DNA of 64,000 nucleotides. It comes from Diatrype stigma (lineage: Eukaryota > Ascomycota > Sordariomycetes > Xylariales > Diatrypaceae). Positions 45,129-57,791 of this stretch are shown here, piece by piece (the stretch's first letter is position 1; each line of letters opens with the position of its first letter). The position numbers were made by a program, and so were the translations under genes. The stretch spans positions 186,001-250,000 of the forward strand of contig JAKJXP020000054.1 of the NCBI GenBank assembly GCA_022225965.2, read 5' to 3'. Under the pieces are notes generated by a model, which was given only the letters and a program-made list of their open reading frames with translations, was not told the DNA's origin and made no database searches.

Positions 45129-46245
45129 TGCTGTCGTGGTCGTTGTTCTTGGTGTTGTTGTTTCTGTTCTTGTGTGCGTGTAGGAAGAGGAAGAGGGCGA
45201 GATGGCTTGTTTACTGGGTATGTACCGGCGGGCGTGGAAATGAATTTATGTGTTGTACGGACGTGGGTATGTGGTGCGTGGGCGTAGGTAAATAAGTAGA
45301 CAAGAGTTATTTATTCTGTCTGTTCGGATCCGAGGAGTTAGGTGTCTCGAGTTTACTATTTATACAGGCGACGAGGAAAGATGCACAGGTACACCAACAG
45401 GACCAGAGACCGCGGATCGAGCCAGCGGGAGCGAACCCCCTCACATGGTTATCGTGGAGTGCTAGACTAGAATAGTAACAAATAACAAGTAGTAGAGTCC
45501 CTGGCCTGCGCCGCGCTGCGAGCGAAGGAACAGGGGTCCCCACATTCGACGTCCGTATTCGCATTGATCGGCCTATAGTTGAGGCCGATGAAAACTGCAG
45601 CAGCAGCGTAGTCTAGCATCTTACTGCTGCAGAGTAACTATTCACTACTATGGATAGCTGTGTTTCGCTGTATTGCACCAGTGTCAACCTGGCATCTTCG
45701 CTTAGCAATCCGTTTTGCATGGCTTTTTGATTGTTGCTATAGTCTAGGTGAATAGGTGAATCGTCAACGGATAAGAATACGCTTCGTGATCGTATTCGTA
45801 TTGAACGTTTCGCTCCTATATATCCTAGACGAACGCCGTCGAAGCTGAGCACCCCTATGGGAAATTAAAAAACAATACACACTCTTCGTCTTCAACTTAT
45901 TGACAACGGGTATAGCCGTCCAAAAAGCATGTGGTATCCAGCACAATAACTTTATCAACTCGCCGTGGTCCGGTCGATCCTGAAGGCCTTGCCGACCTGC
46001 AATCGGGAATACCGATCGCCAACAAGAACTGACAGCGGCATTCCAAGTGATGATATCCACAAATGCGAGGGGTTTTGAATGTCATTTTTGAGCATAACTA
46101 AAACTGCACACAGTTGATCTCATATCAAAGAGGTTAGCTAGCTACCTACCTGGGCCTCTCCCTCTCCCAAGTGGAATCCCAACACTGATTTCCTCCTCTT
46201 CCTCCTCCCCCACTACTGTCGGACGCGGTGGTCGTACACGGTTGT
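45129..46245. other. Intergenic region between the SDR and RNase T2 genes
   Basis: Contains the promoter of the SDR gene (GTTGTTGTTCTTG-like repeats just upstream) and the 3' region of the RNase T2 gene. Short frames at 45307-46085 on the minus strand have no recognisable content. Confidence 0.4.
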
Positions 46246-47254
46246 CTAGTTCGAGTTGCCGCTCTTGGGCGTGTACTTGACCTTGTCGGGGCATTCGCTC
46301 CCGGAGCCGTCGGGCGCGACGGCGACGAACTTGCCGTCCTGCAGCGAGCCCTGGACGTTGAAGTGGTACTCGACCCCGTTCAGGTTGCCGTCCTCGCACT
46401 GGACGACCACCTCGGCGCCGTGCTTGGCATTGAGCGCGGACTGGATCTTGCTCAGCTCGTACGTCTTGCTGTCGTCCGGCGTGATGTCGACCGCCGACAG
46501 CCACTCGTACGTCGGGTGCGCCTTGTGCAGCGCCACCACCTTCGCGAAGTACGCCGCCGCCTCCTCGCCCGCGCTGAAGTCGTCGTAGCACTCTGGGTCC
46601 AGCGTGCTGATGCACGTCCCGTGCTTGGCCCACTCGTGCTCCCTGTACGTGCGTGAGTTTGCGCCGTCAGCGTCTTCTTCGTCTTCTTCTTGTTTTCTCT
46701 CTGGTATCCGTAGTACGCAGAGTAATGGAGAGGAAGGGGGGGACAGGAACTTACCAGAATGACTCGCCGTCTCCGTCCTGATCAATCCAGTGCGAGTTCA
46801 TGTAGGTAAGCGTGTCATCTTCGCCGAACGACGTCAGGATATCCGAGATGTTCGTGTACTGTCTGCTGGTATCACAGTTGCTCTCATAGGTGCCGTCGCA
46901 GTTGTCGGGCCTAGCAGGGGGTGGATCTGTCAGTCCAGTCCGGGCCAAATCTCTCTAAGCAGAGCTGTCCGGCACATGCATCGGACTTGCACAACAATGA
47001 ATAATATTGAAATAAACTCACCACAGGCCGTGGATGGTCCACTCGTCGGACGGGCCGACCGCCGGGTCATAGTCCCAGAACGTCGTCAGCAGCAGCTGGC
47101 CCTGCGGGATGAAGCAGCACGTGTCCTTGATCACGGTTGTGTTCTGGCATGAGAGCGGGAGGTCACTCGAGCACGATGAAAAGGGGTCTTTGGCGGTGAC
47201 TGCACCCGCCAGCGACAGGATCGCGCCGAGCAGAACTGAGCGAACGGAAGCCAT
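46246..47254 (-). CDS. Secreted ribonuclease T2
   Basis: Acid endoribonuclease of the T2 family, probably secreted for nutrient RNA breakdown. Three exons on the minus strand: 47254-47022, 46910-46755 and 46642-46246, with introns of 111 and 112 nt (GTGAGT..TAG and GTAAGT..CAG). Both split a TGG codon after TG and rejoin in frame. The product is 261 aa. A signal peptide MASVRSVLLGAILSLAGAVT is followed by AKDPF. The two active-site blocks are present: WTIHGLWPDNC (His75) and FWEHEWAKHGTC (His132, Glu133 and His137), which are each completed only across the splice junctions. Cys-rich spacing in CSSDLPLSCQNTT and CCFIPQGQ is typical of fungal T2 enzymes. A large overlapping frame near the 3' end is a shadow. 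Confidence 0.95.
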
Positions 47255-49073
47255 GGTGCGTATGTGATCCTGAGTGGGATCTGGAAGGGGGGGGGTTGGA
47301 AGGAGAGGAGTGGTGAGAGTTGGAACTTGGAGGTAGGAACGGGCAACCAGCCTGGTGCGAGAGCGTTCGATATATATCCAGTTAGACAGCCAGGAACATC
47401 GTTGGTTGTTCGTACTACCATCTATTTATCTAACATTATCGTAGTAGCATGTGACATGCGGAGTCCTCGATAGTGAGCAGTTGCCTGTTGTAGAAGGCCT
47501 CAGCCCCTGAGCCCCTCTGTGTTTTATCCATTGGCTGGACGGACCTTTGAGTATATCAAGCAGGTAATTTACCGGTTTCCTATACCGGTTACTATACCGG
47601 TTACGTCGGTGTTACCAGGCCGCTACCGTCTCCCATTGGCCAGCGCATTCGTCGATCTTAAACGTTAGTCGGCCCCTAGACCCCGGCCAACCCGCTTCCA
47701 GAAGGCGCCTGTGTGGTGGTGAGAGCCGCCTACTAGCATCAGCCAAGATCTGCACGATTAACTCGATTGACTACCGGCCGATTGCGATTGCGGGGCTGTC
47801 CAGGGGTAGCTTGCCCCCAGACCCCGCGGCTGGCTGCCCCTGAAAGCATTTGGGCACCTTTCCGGGTTCCCATTACCTTTATCATGATAACAATTCATCT
47901 TCGAACACATACTTCTTATGAAATATTGTTTCGCCTCAAATCGACTGTTTAGAAATGCAAGGACTATTAGGTAGATCATATTAGATCAACAAAATTGCAA
48001 GATCTGATAGACAGCTGTTGGGTCTAAAACCTGCTATCCAGAAGCGCCCAATCATTGATATCATGGGGTCAAAGGTTACAACCCGAACACACTTAGCCCT
48101 GATTAAGAAGTACGCTTTGAATCCAGGTATGCGCATATATAGAAACTTGCAACAACCCCCTCCCTACACTCCAACCCCACCCAGAGGAATTATTATTACG
48201 TAGTAGTATATCCAACAGATTCTCATAATGGACTGCAAGATGCTCCTCAAGCTCGATCATCTGTATCTGCACTCCTAGTAGGTAAAGCTTCCATCTGGCT
48301 CGTCTGACGTCGAGGAAACCATTGGCGCTGGGACCCTCTGGAGTTTGGAAGAGGCTAAGTATGAAGTAGCTTGATGGGGTTTGATACACTATCAGGTTAC
48401 CAAATAATCCAACCATTATCATGCAAGACCGAAATATAGACGTCTCCTATCAATCCAGGAGTGCCTCAGACGCGGTGTCGTCAACTCGGGCGTACATAAG
48501 GCGCATCCTACACCATTATTCATTCGAAGATACAAATAGTTGTGTGGGGAAGAAGCCAGTAAACCTCTGGCCGCATTTGTTCGGTCATATATCTACGACT
48601 ATATGAGGCAGCACCCATCGATGCATATCAACCCACCTATGAAGAAATCTAGGGCCCCCAGAATATCTTTGCGGGGTAAATAAATTTTTAGCCAGTTTTG
48701 CGGCTTCTCTAGGGGAATAGGGAGCACCGCATAGGCGATGATGGGTGTGAGCCGAAGACTGTGTTCCTGGTCGAACATTAGTTTCATTTCAACAGAATGC
48801 ATTTTATGCTCTTAGTCCAAGTGGCCACGACTTACAATCACGAAAAGGCAGATATCGAAACCATAGAAAACAAATCTTCTCGGTGCTGATGAATTATGAT
48901 CGTGATTAAATGAAGTTGACTCGACTAGCATCAAGGCAATACAATAGCTTCTAAGCGAAAATCAAGCTATTGGTAATAGGATTGTACCACATGCAATCTC
49001 AGTAGAGAAACTCAATTTTATATCTGATGATGTCCCCCTCCTTAACAACATGATCTATTATCTTAAGTAGCCA
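47255..49073. other. Intergenic region
   Basis: No gene recognised. Repeated TATACCGGTT words occur at 47574-47602. Open frames at 48093-48422 (minus) and 48421-48606 (plus) show no domain I can name and may be remnants of decayed genes. Confidence 0.4.
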
Positions 49074-49481
49074 TTACCATAATCCATCGTACCGGTGCTT
49101 TGAGCGCTTAACCCTCCACCCTAAAGCAGGATGCCAGACCATTGTAACGCACAGAGGCGTCGGTGCTGCTGGGCTATTGTTACGATCCATCTCCTCGCCA
49201 TCTTCAGTCTCTCCCATCGAAGACGAACCGTAGCTCCCACTGTTCTCAGAACCTGCCTCCTCGTCACCTCTGTCAAGCAATGCCGCTGTCTCTTGCACCT
49301 GTCGCCCCCTCGCTCGCTTGCCACAACGCTCAGAGAGTGCCAGCGCAAACATGAGTAGGAATAGGGGTGATATGCCACATATGCAGACCAAGACGATGAC
49401 GAGACTCTCCGAACTGCTTACCACATGCCCGCTCGCGTTGTCGTTGGCCACAAGGGCCCGAGGAATGATGTATGCGATCAT
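49074..49481 (-). CDS. Hypothetical small single-pass membrane protein
   Basis: Open frame of 135 codons, family not recognised. The N-terminal half has one clear hydrophobic segment, residues about 27-50 (SLVIVLVCICGISPLFLLMF), preceded by a short polar N-terminus with Asn and Ser and followed by a basic stretch (ERCGKRARGR) that would sit on the cytosolic side. Then comes an acidic, Ser/Glu/Asp-rich region and a C-terminus WHPALGWRVKRSKHRYDGLW. This arrangement, with its compositional zones and no low-complexity DNA, looks more protein-like than neighbouring frames. A GTAAGC early in the frame could be a splice donor. No homologue is claimed and the gene may not be real. Confidence 0.45.
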   Translation of the reverse strand: MIAYIIPRALVANDNASGHVVSSSESLVIVLVCICGISPLFLLMFALALSERCGKRARGRQVQETAALLDRGDEEAGSENSGSYGSSSMGETEDGEEMDRNNSPAAPTPLCVTMVWHPALGWRVKRSKHRYDGLW

Positions 49482-50321
49482 GATGAGACTCTAGGTAACT
49501 CGCTCCTTACCTTACGAATAGAAACACTTGTTTGCGTTCGTAGGAAATTCTCACCTGCTCCACTAAGGAACCCCTGATTTCTGTATTGATCAGGATGCGG
49601 GAAAGGATATACGGCCAACTTGGCCGCAGCCGCATGTAAAGGCTCTACTTTTTATAGATATTGTATCAAGATGTGGTTATGAACAGGTACACAATGTCTT
49701 TGTTGTGTCGTGATACAACTACCCTGTTTAACTGGAACAAGGGCTTTGACAAACGCATCCACTCGGCCTAGGCACCTAACTAGGTCAACCGAAAGCTTTC
49801 CATAATAGGTCCACGTTCACATACAAAGAGATGCGAAGTTCTATGACAAGTTACTCTGTGAACTGGGCCAATTTTGGCTCGTAGACAAGCAGTTTAGGAT
49901 ACCTACTAACAGGACGAGGCCTTATTTACCGTTCATTCCATGACTTTCGCGTTTATGGACACGGCCACAGGGTCATTAGGACGGTCTGAGACGCATCCGT
50001 ATTATGTATCCAAGAGATGTTCTGACCGGTCCTAGTGACTAGAGGGTACTGCCAGCCTCAAACTCTCGCGGCGAAGTAATGCTATCTGATAGGAGAAAGG
50101 TCCCAACGACCCCAGACTCGGATCATAGGATGGGAGTTGCACCTTCGTCCGCCTTGGAACCCTGCCGCGAAACCACACCCTAGATGCGCACACTACTACT
50201 TGGTCTGAAGAGACACTGGAAGGGATCAAACTCGCAGGTCATAGTGCATCGCTTTCAGCGCCGTCAGCTGATTACGGATCTGGTGGCGACCCTTTGACTT
50301 TCATAGGTTGTCCACGCAGTC
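49482..50321. other. Intergenic region next to the dehydroquinase relic
   Basis: No gene recognised. In one minus-strand frame near 50050-50170 a stretch reads SKADEGATPIL, a stop, then SESGVVGTFLLSDSITSPRE, which looks protein-like and may be part of a decayed neighbour gene, but I cannot name it. Confidence 0.3.
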
Positions 50322-50886
50322 TCAGGAAGCCGTGTAGCCGAACACACCCAAACTGCAGATGACAGCTGTAGCTTTATCGCCCAGGTAGCTACGGTGACGG
50401 AAGGGTTCTCGTGAACAGTAACCGTAGTTACAGTTACCAATAGCATTTATCAAGGGCCATTGGCCAAGGACCTCGACTCGACGGACGTAGAAGTCTCCTG
50501 ACGTGGAAGCCTCGACACGCCCCGAACGCTAGAACACATATAGGGGATGAAGAAAAGAGGTATGGCTGTTGCTTACTGGACATTGGTGATATGAACTTCG
50601 ACGAAAGGCCTGTCGACCCCAGAGAGAGCGCCACGAATAGCCAAGTTTGTATGAGCGTAGGCACCGGCATTGATGATAGCGTCGGCGACACTACGGGCTC
50701 CATGAATGCGATCTACAGCGTATCCTTCACGGTTCGACTGGAAAGCGGCTAAATTGATACCCAACGACTCGGCTTGGGCAGTAGTCTCGGACACTACGTC
50801 GGTCAGGGTAGTCGGGCTTCCTAGCTACCTAGGAGGTTCAAGCTGGGACCGTTGATGAGCATCATGAGCAACACGCTTTTCGCCAT
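50322..50886 (-). pseudogene. Catabolic (type II) 3-dehydroquinase relic
   Basis: Broken copy of the enzyme of quinate catabolism that dehydrates 3-dehydroquinate (qutE/qa-2 type). The N-terminus from an ATG at 50886 reads MAKSVLLMMLINGPSLNLLG and then hits a frame change and stop where the family has TREPHxYG. The frame resumes as [58 protein letters not shown] and [20 protein letters not shown] follows, then about 150 bases on, in frame, [20 protein letters not shown] and LGVFGYTAS with a stop at 50324-50322. The REPHxYG block is disrupted: the catalytic Tyr codon is missing and the Arg is only out of frame. One Ile is missing from the IIINAGAY block, and no good AG acceptor precedes the last exon. 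No other quinate-pathway gene is recognisable nearby. Confidence 0.9.
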
Positions 50887-52110
50887 GGCGGCTAACTAGA
50901 GGCCGTGGCCCGTTTCTATCACGAGCTAGAAATGTAGCACCGTAGTTATGAACAAGAAAGGTTAGATAGCTTTTATCAGACCTTTACAGAGTAGACTTAC
51001 TTGTGGTACGGCGCCAGGCACGCTGACGATCTGAAGTGTGACCCTGCTTAAGTGAGGCAGTGATATTGTTATAGCAGGGAATGATTGGCTACGTTTTTGG
51101 TAACAATATAGCGGCGGTATCACTAAAGCGCGGCTGTTCTTTTATCGAGTCCCGCCCCCCTTTTCCCCGCTTGCATGGTCGAAAACATTTATCAAATCAT
51201 GAGCCATTCGATGCGCCAATTCAAGACACGATATCACCTGAACATGCTCGTGAAATCGGTGGCGCCTGCAAATGGCAATTGGAGTCACTCATTGTATTGG
51301 GGTATACATGGTGATATTGCCGACCAAGCAATAGCAACGTCATTTTCGCGATAGCTGCGATACCTTGCGAGGCCATTGGTCATTCTAGTTCGTTCATGAG
51401 CGTCCATCGTTCCCTATATCAGCAATTGCGTCGGAGGAGTCGGGCATCTAGAGATGATGCGTGACTCGCCCTACCTTCGAGCCCGAATGCGAGTCACACC
51501 GAGGGGAACGGGCGTGATGCGATATCACGTGGCGACGTGCACTAATTGGCTAGGGACCCCTGAATATCGTCGCTTCATGTCGTGCTTTCATAGGTTCATC
51601 GTCCAGTTAAGCGCCGGTTACGTAGGTGTAGGAGGTATAAAGCGGTCTAAAGGGTTGCTTCTATTGTGGATCCCGAGTACCGGGGGGGCAGGGGGCTGTG
51701 ACTTTCCACGCCGCTCCCACGAAATTCCGATCTAAGTAGACATTGACCAATGAGAATCACGTTCTTGAGTGTATCCTGAGTGTATACTCAGTTCGGAATT
51801 CCACGGAGAAGGTGCAGACTGATAGATCGCTGAATCCTGATTGTTGCATGCGGCACTTTGGAAGTCAGATACTTTATACTTGTGGTGGCTTAGTGGATCC
51901 ATCCCTCCGGGAGAGAGGGAAGACATGGGAGGGAGACTTTAAGAGAGTATTTATAAGTAGTATGATGGAAGACGGGACACGAAGGTGAGTGAGTGAAGGT
52001 ATGAAGTGTAAGTGAGTCTGAGTCTGAGTGTGTGCGCACGCGCAATTTTAAATCAATCGCATCGATTTCTCTCCACAAGGGTACCATACCAGTCTTACGA
52101 ACATACGAAC
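50887..52110. other. Intergenic region upstream of the beta-lactamase-like gene
   Basis: No gene recognised in 1.2 kb. Frames at 51081-51314, 51454-51735 and 51743-51988 lack recognisable content. The last 400 bases probably contain the promoter of the hydrolase gene, with GTGAGTGAG and GTCTGAGTCTGAGTG repeats at 51985-52030. Confidence 0.4.
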
Positions 52111-53412
52111 ATGCCGCCGTTTTCCCACGAGAAGGCCTACGAGGAGGCATGCCGCAAGGGCGAAATCCCGGGCGCGGTCCTAGTCGCGGCAGATGCGACG
52201 GGCAAGTTTCGCTACGGCAAGGCGTTCGGACAGACAGCGCGGGGAGAGAAGCTCGCGCTCGACAGCGTCATGTGGATAGCGTCGTGCACGAAGCTCATGA
52301 CGGCCGTCGCGGCGCTGCAGCAGGTGGAGCGGGGAAAGATTGGTCTCGATGATGACGTAGCGACGTTGCTTCCGGAACTCGCTGCTCTGGAGGTCATCGA
52401 TAGCTTTGACGCGGATGGTAAGCCGGTATTGACGAAGAGGACGGAAAAGATCACATTGAGGTACCTACACCCATCTACATACACGTTCCAGCTTAGATGG
52501 GCGTTATGCTATAGTGATCGCAATGGCTATACTAACTTCAATTCGAGGCTTCTCCTGTGCCATTCGTCGGGGCACGGCTACGAGATAATGGACCCAAAGC
52601 TTATACAGCTCATGGCATCAAACCCGCCCAGGCCCACCACCAAACCACCGCGGACCATCGTGGAAGACTTCTGGCACCCGCTCGCCTTCCAGCCGGGCCA
52701 CGGGTGGTCCTACGGGCCGGGGCTCGACTGGGCCGGGAAGATCGTCGAGCGGCTCTCGGGCCTCAAGCTCGAGGCGTACATGCGCGCCAACATCTGGGAG
52801 CCCCTGGGGATGAAGAACCTGGCCTTCGACCTGCGCACGCGGCCCGACCTGGAGCGGCGCAAGGTGTCGCTGAGCGCGCGCGGCGAGGACGGCCGCCTGG
52901 CCTACACCGACCAGGGCTACACGTTCTCGTACTGGGAGCGCGACGACCACTACGGCGGCTCGAGCGTCTGGTCCTCGGCCGAGAGCTACCTGCCGCTGCT
53001 GCAGACGCTGTGCGCCAACGACGGGCGCGTGCTGGCGCCCGCGCTCGCCGACGAGCTGTTCCGCCCGCAGCTGGGCCCCGAGGCCAAGGCCGCCCTCAAC
53101 CACACCGTCAAGGCCGTCGACCTCACGCGCCGCGTCTACGGGAACTCCTTCGACACCCACGGCCAGGAGTTCGACCACGGCCTGGGCGGCGTCATCGGCC
53201 TCCGCGACGACGCCGACAGCCGCCGCGCCGCCGGCACCCTGAGCTGGGGCGGCCTGCCCAACCTCATCTGGTGGATCGATCGGAAGAGCGGGCTGTGCGG
53301 CGCCTGCTTCACCCAGCTGGTGCCCGTGGGCGACGTCAAGGTGAATGAGATGATGAAGCTGTTCGAGAAGGCGGTTTATGAGCGATACCAAGCGGTTTCC
53401 GCGAAGCTTTGA
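52111..53412 (+). CDS. Beta-lactamase-like serine hydrolase/transesterase
   Basis: Member of the class C beta-lactamase/esterase family (EstB/LovD-like), whose members hydrolyse esters or amides or transfer acyl groups. Two exons: 52111-52460 and 52548-53412. The 87-nt intron (GTACCT, TACTAAC branch site, CGAG acceptor) is a multiple of three without a stop, so the frame reads through it. It was called because splicing gives ITLRLLLCHSSG, matching the family LLxHtSG block. The product is 404 aa. The nucleophile motif SxxK is S58-C-T-K61 in IASCTKLM, and the Tyr motif is at Y172 in GWSYGPGLDWAG. A WGGLPNLIWWIDRKSGLCG block near the C-terminus stands in the KTG position. No signal peptide, so it is likely cytosolic. 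It is the first of four co-oriented genes. Confidence 0.92.
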   Translation: MPPFSHEKAYEEACRKGEIPGAVLVAADATGKFRYGKAFGQTARGEKLALDSVMWIASCTKLMTAVAALQQVERGKIGLDDDVATLLPELAALEVIDSFDADGKPVLTKRTEKITLRYLHPSTYTFQLRWALCYSDRNGYTNFNSRLLLCHSSGHGYEIMDPKLIQLMASNPPRPTTKPPRTIVEDFWHPLAFQPGHGWSYGPGLDWAGKIVERLSGLKLEAYMRANIWEPLGMKNLAFDLRTRPDLERRKVSLSARGEDGRLAYTDQGYTFSYWERDDHYGGSSVWSSAESYLPLLQTLCANDGRVLAPALADELFRPQLGPEAKAALNHTVKAVDLTRRVYGNSFDTHGQEFDHGLGGVIGLRDDADSRRAAGTLSWGGLPNLIWWIDRKSGLCGACFTQLVPVGDVKVNEMMKLFEKAVYERYQAVSAKL

Positions 53413-53676
53413 TTGGTTTTAAGACTACAGGGGTGGAGGAATGATGTTTGTGAATAGGCTCCCCGCGGGGTTGTCACATTTTCCGCGGCGAACTCTCTTT
53501 GGCCATCTTACGCAGTATGCAGGTCGTATCTAGCCGCGGAGCTTCTTGGTTGGTTATACATTGGAGTTATGGGCATACGAATATCATGATAAATACACTG
53601 ATTCCGTAGTAACAGGACATGTGTAAAGCGCTTGTAGCTCTCCTAAAAGTACCTCGCTCTTGATCAAGATCCCATC
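53413..53676 (+). promoter_or_regulatory. Promoter of the class III PLP enzyme with three CCGCGG palindromes
   Basis: CCGCGG occurs at 53463-53468, 53483-53488 and 53534-53539 within a 264-base intergenic stretch. Two lie in larger matching contexts (CCCCGCGGGG and TTCCGCGGCG). CCG and CGG triplets are the half-sites bound by Zn2Cys6 regulators, and such a regulator is encoded at 57792. Binding is inferred, not shown. Confidence 0.35.
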
Positions 53677-55415
<1,739 letters not shown>

Positions 55416-55942
55416 GCACTAACATGATGATGATGCCGGTGTTGGTGATGATGATCTCCTTGTGGGGAGTATTGGATATGGAAGAGTTTAACCGGGGAAA
55501 AGATTGGATTGCTTAACAGCCTCTCGTTCATTTGGTCGATGATGGGGAAGATTAACAACTCCAAAAATGAAGGATATCCTTGTATCGTTAATGAAGTCGC
55601 CCTGTCGTTGCTGTGCCACATGGCCACAGCAACTGATTTTGAGGACCCGTATACTTAATATTAGCAGATCGATATCCTAATATCAACATGGCTATTGGAA
55701 CGATGGCTATAGATGGAGGCCATGCTCGAAGAGTGCGGTTTAGGGTGTTTTACTAGTTAGTGGTGATGGATCCGTATATTGATTAGAAATCAAGAGATCA
55801 ACAAATGCTTACAAATATGTATTTGGAGACTGGAAACTTATATAATTGCCATCAAGACTTACATTAACCTCTGTGTAACCAAAATTGCGAGTATCCGTGG
55901 CTAAGTCTTGGATGTAGAGTACTGATAATAATCTTTAAGATC
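55416..55942. other. Intergenic region between the PLP enzyme and the oxidoreductase
   Basis: A 527-base spacer. A run of GATGATG/GGTGATGATG triplets at 55424-55455 follows the PLP gene stop codon. I see no gene and no CCGCGG site here. Confidence 0.4.
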
Positions 55943-57158
55943 ATGTCTCAATCAATCCCCACCCAGAAGCAATGGAATGTGGTGCCAGGTGAGGAGGGAT
56001 TCGACAGCCTCAAGTTCACGGAGCAACAGTATACCCCAGAAATCGGCGACAATCAAGTGCTGGTAAAAAGTACGCTTTTAGACTTTCCCTACAGTTCTTG
56101 TTTGGATTATGTTGGTGTTGTGAGCTAACGACAGTGGACAACTACCTATCTACCTAGTCCAAGGAGCCTCCCTCAATGTGCGTGTGCCCCTATCCCCCCA
56201 TGAATCCTCCGCCCTCATTGCTGACAACGAAACCCAGTTCCGAGACCTCCTCGTAGCGCGGGGCGAGTACCCCTTCGGCCTCAAGGAAAACGTAGTCCCG
56301 GGCTCCGACGGCGCCGGCACCGTCCTCGCGGTCGGCCGACACGCGACGCGGTTCCGGCCCGGCGACCGGGTCATCACGATGATCAACCCGCAGCACCTGG
56401 GGGGCGCTATCACGCTCCCGATCGCGCAGCACGGCACCGGCGCCACCGTTGACGGCACGTTGCGCAGCCTCGGCGTGTTCGACGAGCAGGGGCTCGTCGC
56501 CATGCCGGCCGGCCTGACCTTCGTCGAGGCCGCCACGCTCAGCTGCGCGGGGCTGACGGCCTGGAACGCCCTGTTCGGCCTGAACGGCCGCCAGCTCACC
56601 GCGGGCCAGTGGCTCCTCACCCAGGGCACGGGCGGCGTCAGCCTGTTCGCCGTCCAGTTCGCCAAGGCTGTCGGCGCCCGCGTCATCGCGACGACGAGCT
56701 CGCGGGAGAAGGGTCGCATTCTCGAGAAGCTAGGCGCTGATCACATCATCAACTACCGCGAGACGCCCGAGTGGGGCGCTGTCGCGAAGAGCCTGACCGC
56801 GGGTGGCGTCGGCGTCGACCACGTCGTCGAGGTCGCGGGGCCGGCGTCGATCGCGCAGAGCGTGGCGAGCTTAAGGCTAGATGGCACGTTGACTATCGTA
56901 GGCTCTGTCGGCGGCGGCGACGGTGGCAAGGGCCTGCCGGGCTTGATGGATTGCTGGACCAGTCTGTTTACCACTCGCGGCGTGTGGGTCGGCAATCGGT
57001 TGCAGATGGAGGACATGTGCCGGGCTATCGAGGCAAACGTGGAGAAGCTCCGCCCCGTCGTGGATCCTAAGGTGTTCAAGTTGGAGGAGTTACGGGAGGC
57101 GTACGAATACCAGTGGGCGGGTAAACACCAGGGGAAGGTTTGCATTGAGATAGCTTGA
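55943..57158 (+). CDS. Zinc-independent-type medium-chain dehydrogenase (quinone oxidoreductase-like)
   Basis: NAD(P)-dependent oxidoreductase of the MDR superfamily. Exons: 55943-56069, a 20-nt microexon 56158-56177, and 56238-57158. Introns are 88 and 60 nt. The product is 355 aa. The microexon supplies IQGASLN, which joins to FRDLLVARGEYPFG, the N-F-R-D pattern of quinone-oxidoreductase-like MDR proteins. Further blocks are VPGSDGAGTVLAVG, RFRPGDRVIT, AATLSCAGLTAWNALF, the cofactor loop TQGTGGVSLFAVQFAKAVGA, and HIINYRETPEWG. Typical zinc ligands are not apparent. The second intron is open in frame, so a naive frame starts at 56178. The substrate is unknown; its place behind the PLP enzyme suggests action on a carbonyl product of that enzyme, which is inference. 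Confidence 0.92.
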
Positions 57159-57791
57159 ACCTTTGGACGGGGCCTGGTTTTGGGAGGCTGCACCGGAATC
57201 AAGGTTTGGGAAGGATTAAAAGGTAACGGATCGCCTTTCTTGATCTACCCGATCACTCCCAGAAGACCTCACACATGTTGGAAGTGAATGTAGAAAGCCA
57301 AAGATATCGCGACATTGGCATATACATGAGAGTCGGGCCATCGTCGTAAGTGTCCTCGTGTTACGTATACGAGTATACATGCCCCTTTACGTTTGAACTG
57401 CGTTTCTACAACTTGGTTTCCCCTTATTCTATTGCATCACGGATGGTCAGGAGGGTCGACCGTGCCAAGAACGGCATGATTTGACGAGACAATCTCGATC
57501 GTGAACGGTTCAAGGTGATGCGCGTTAACAACCGGCCTGTGTTGAATTTGTGGGTATTTTCCGTGGGGAACTTCTGAATCCCGGGCCCATTCGCTGATAT
57601 TTAAGCCGACTGTGGGCTCGTGTACAGTACAATATAGTTTCCCGCGGGCTTTATGCCTAACACTCGTCAGTCACTTACTCGTCTCTCACGCACTTATGCG
57701 GCCAACACCAGCACTGACTGCTGAACAACGCCTATGTTGGGTTTCACGCAGATAAGCGCTGCTAGCTATAGGAATCACGTATACTCCCACG
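57159..57791. other. Intergenic region and promoter of the Zn2Cys6 regulator
   Basis: A 633-base spacer. It holds one CCGCGG palindrome (57642-57647, within TTTCCCGCGGGC) and a related TTTTCCGTGGGGAA at about 57558-57571. No gene seen. Confidence 0.45.

Noticed and set aside
45400..45540. tRNA-like segment on the minus strand with GGGGGTTCGCTCCC
   Set aside because: The B-box resemblance is partial, the T stem does not pair and there is no convincing D arm or anticodon stem.
52557..53391. Long frames on both strands across the beta-lactamase-like gene
   Set aside because: They are composition shadows in GC-rich coding DNA; only one frame has SxxK and YGP motifs.
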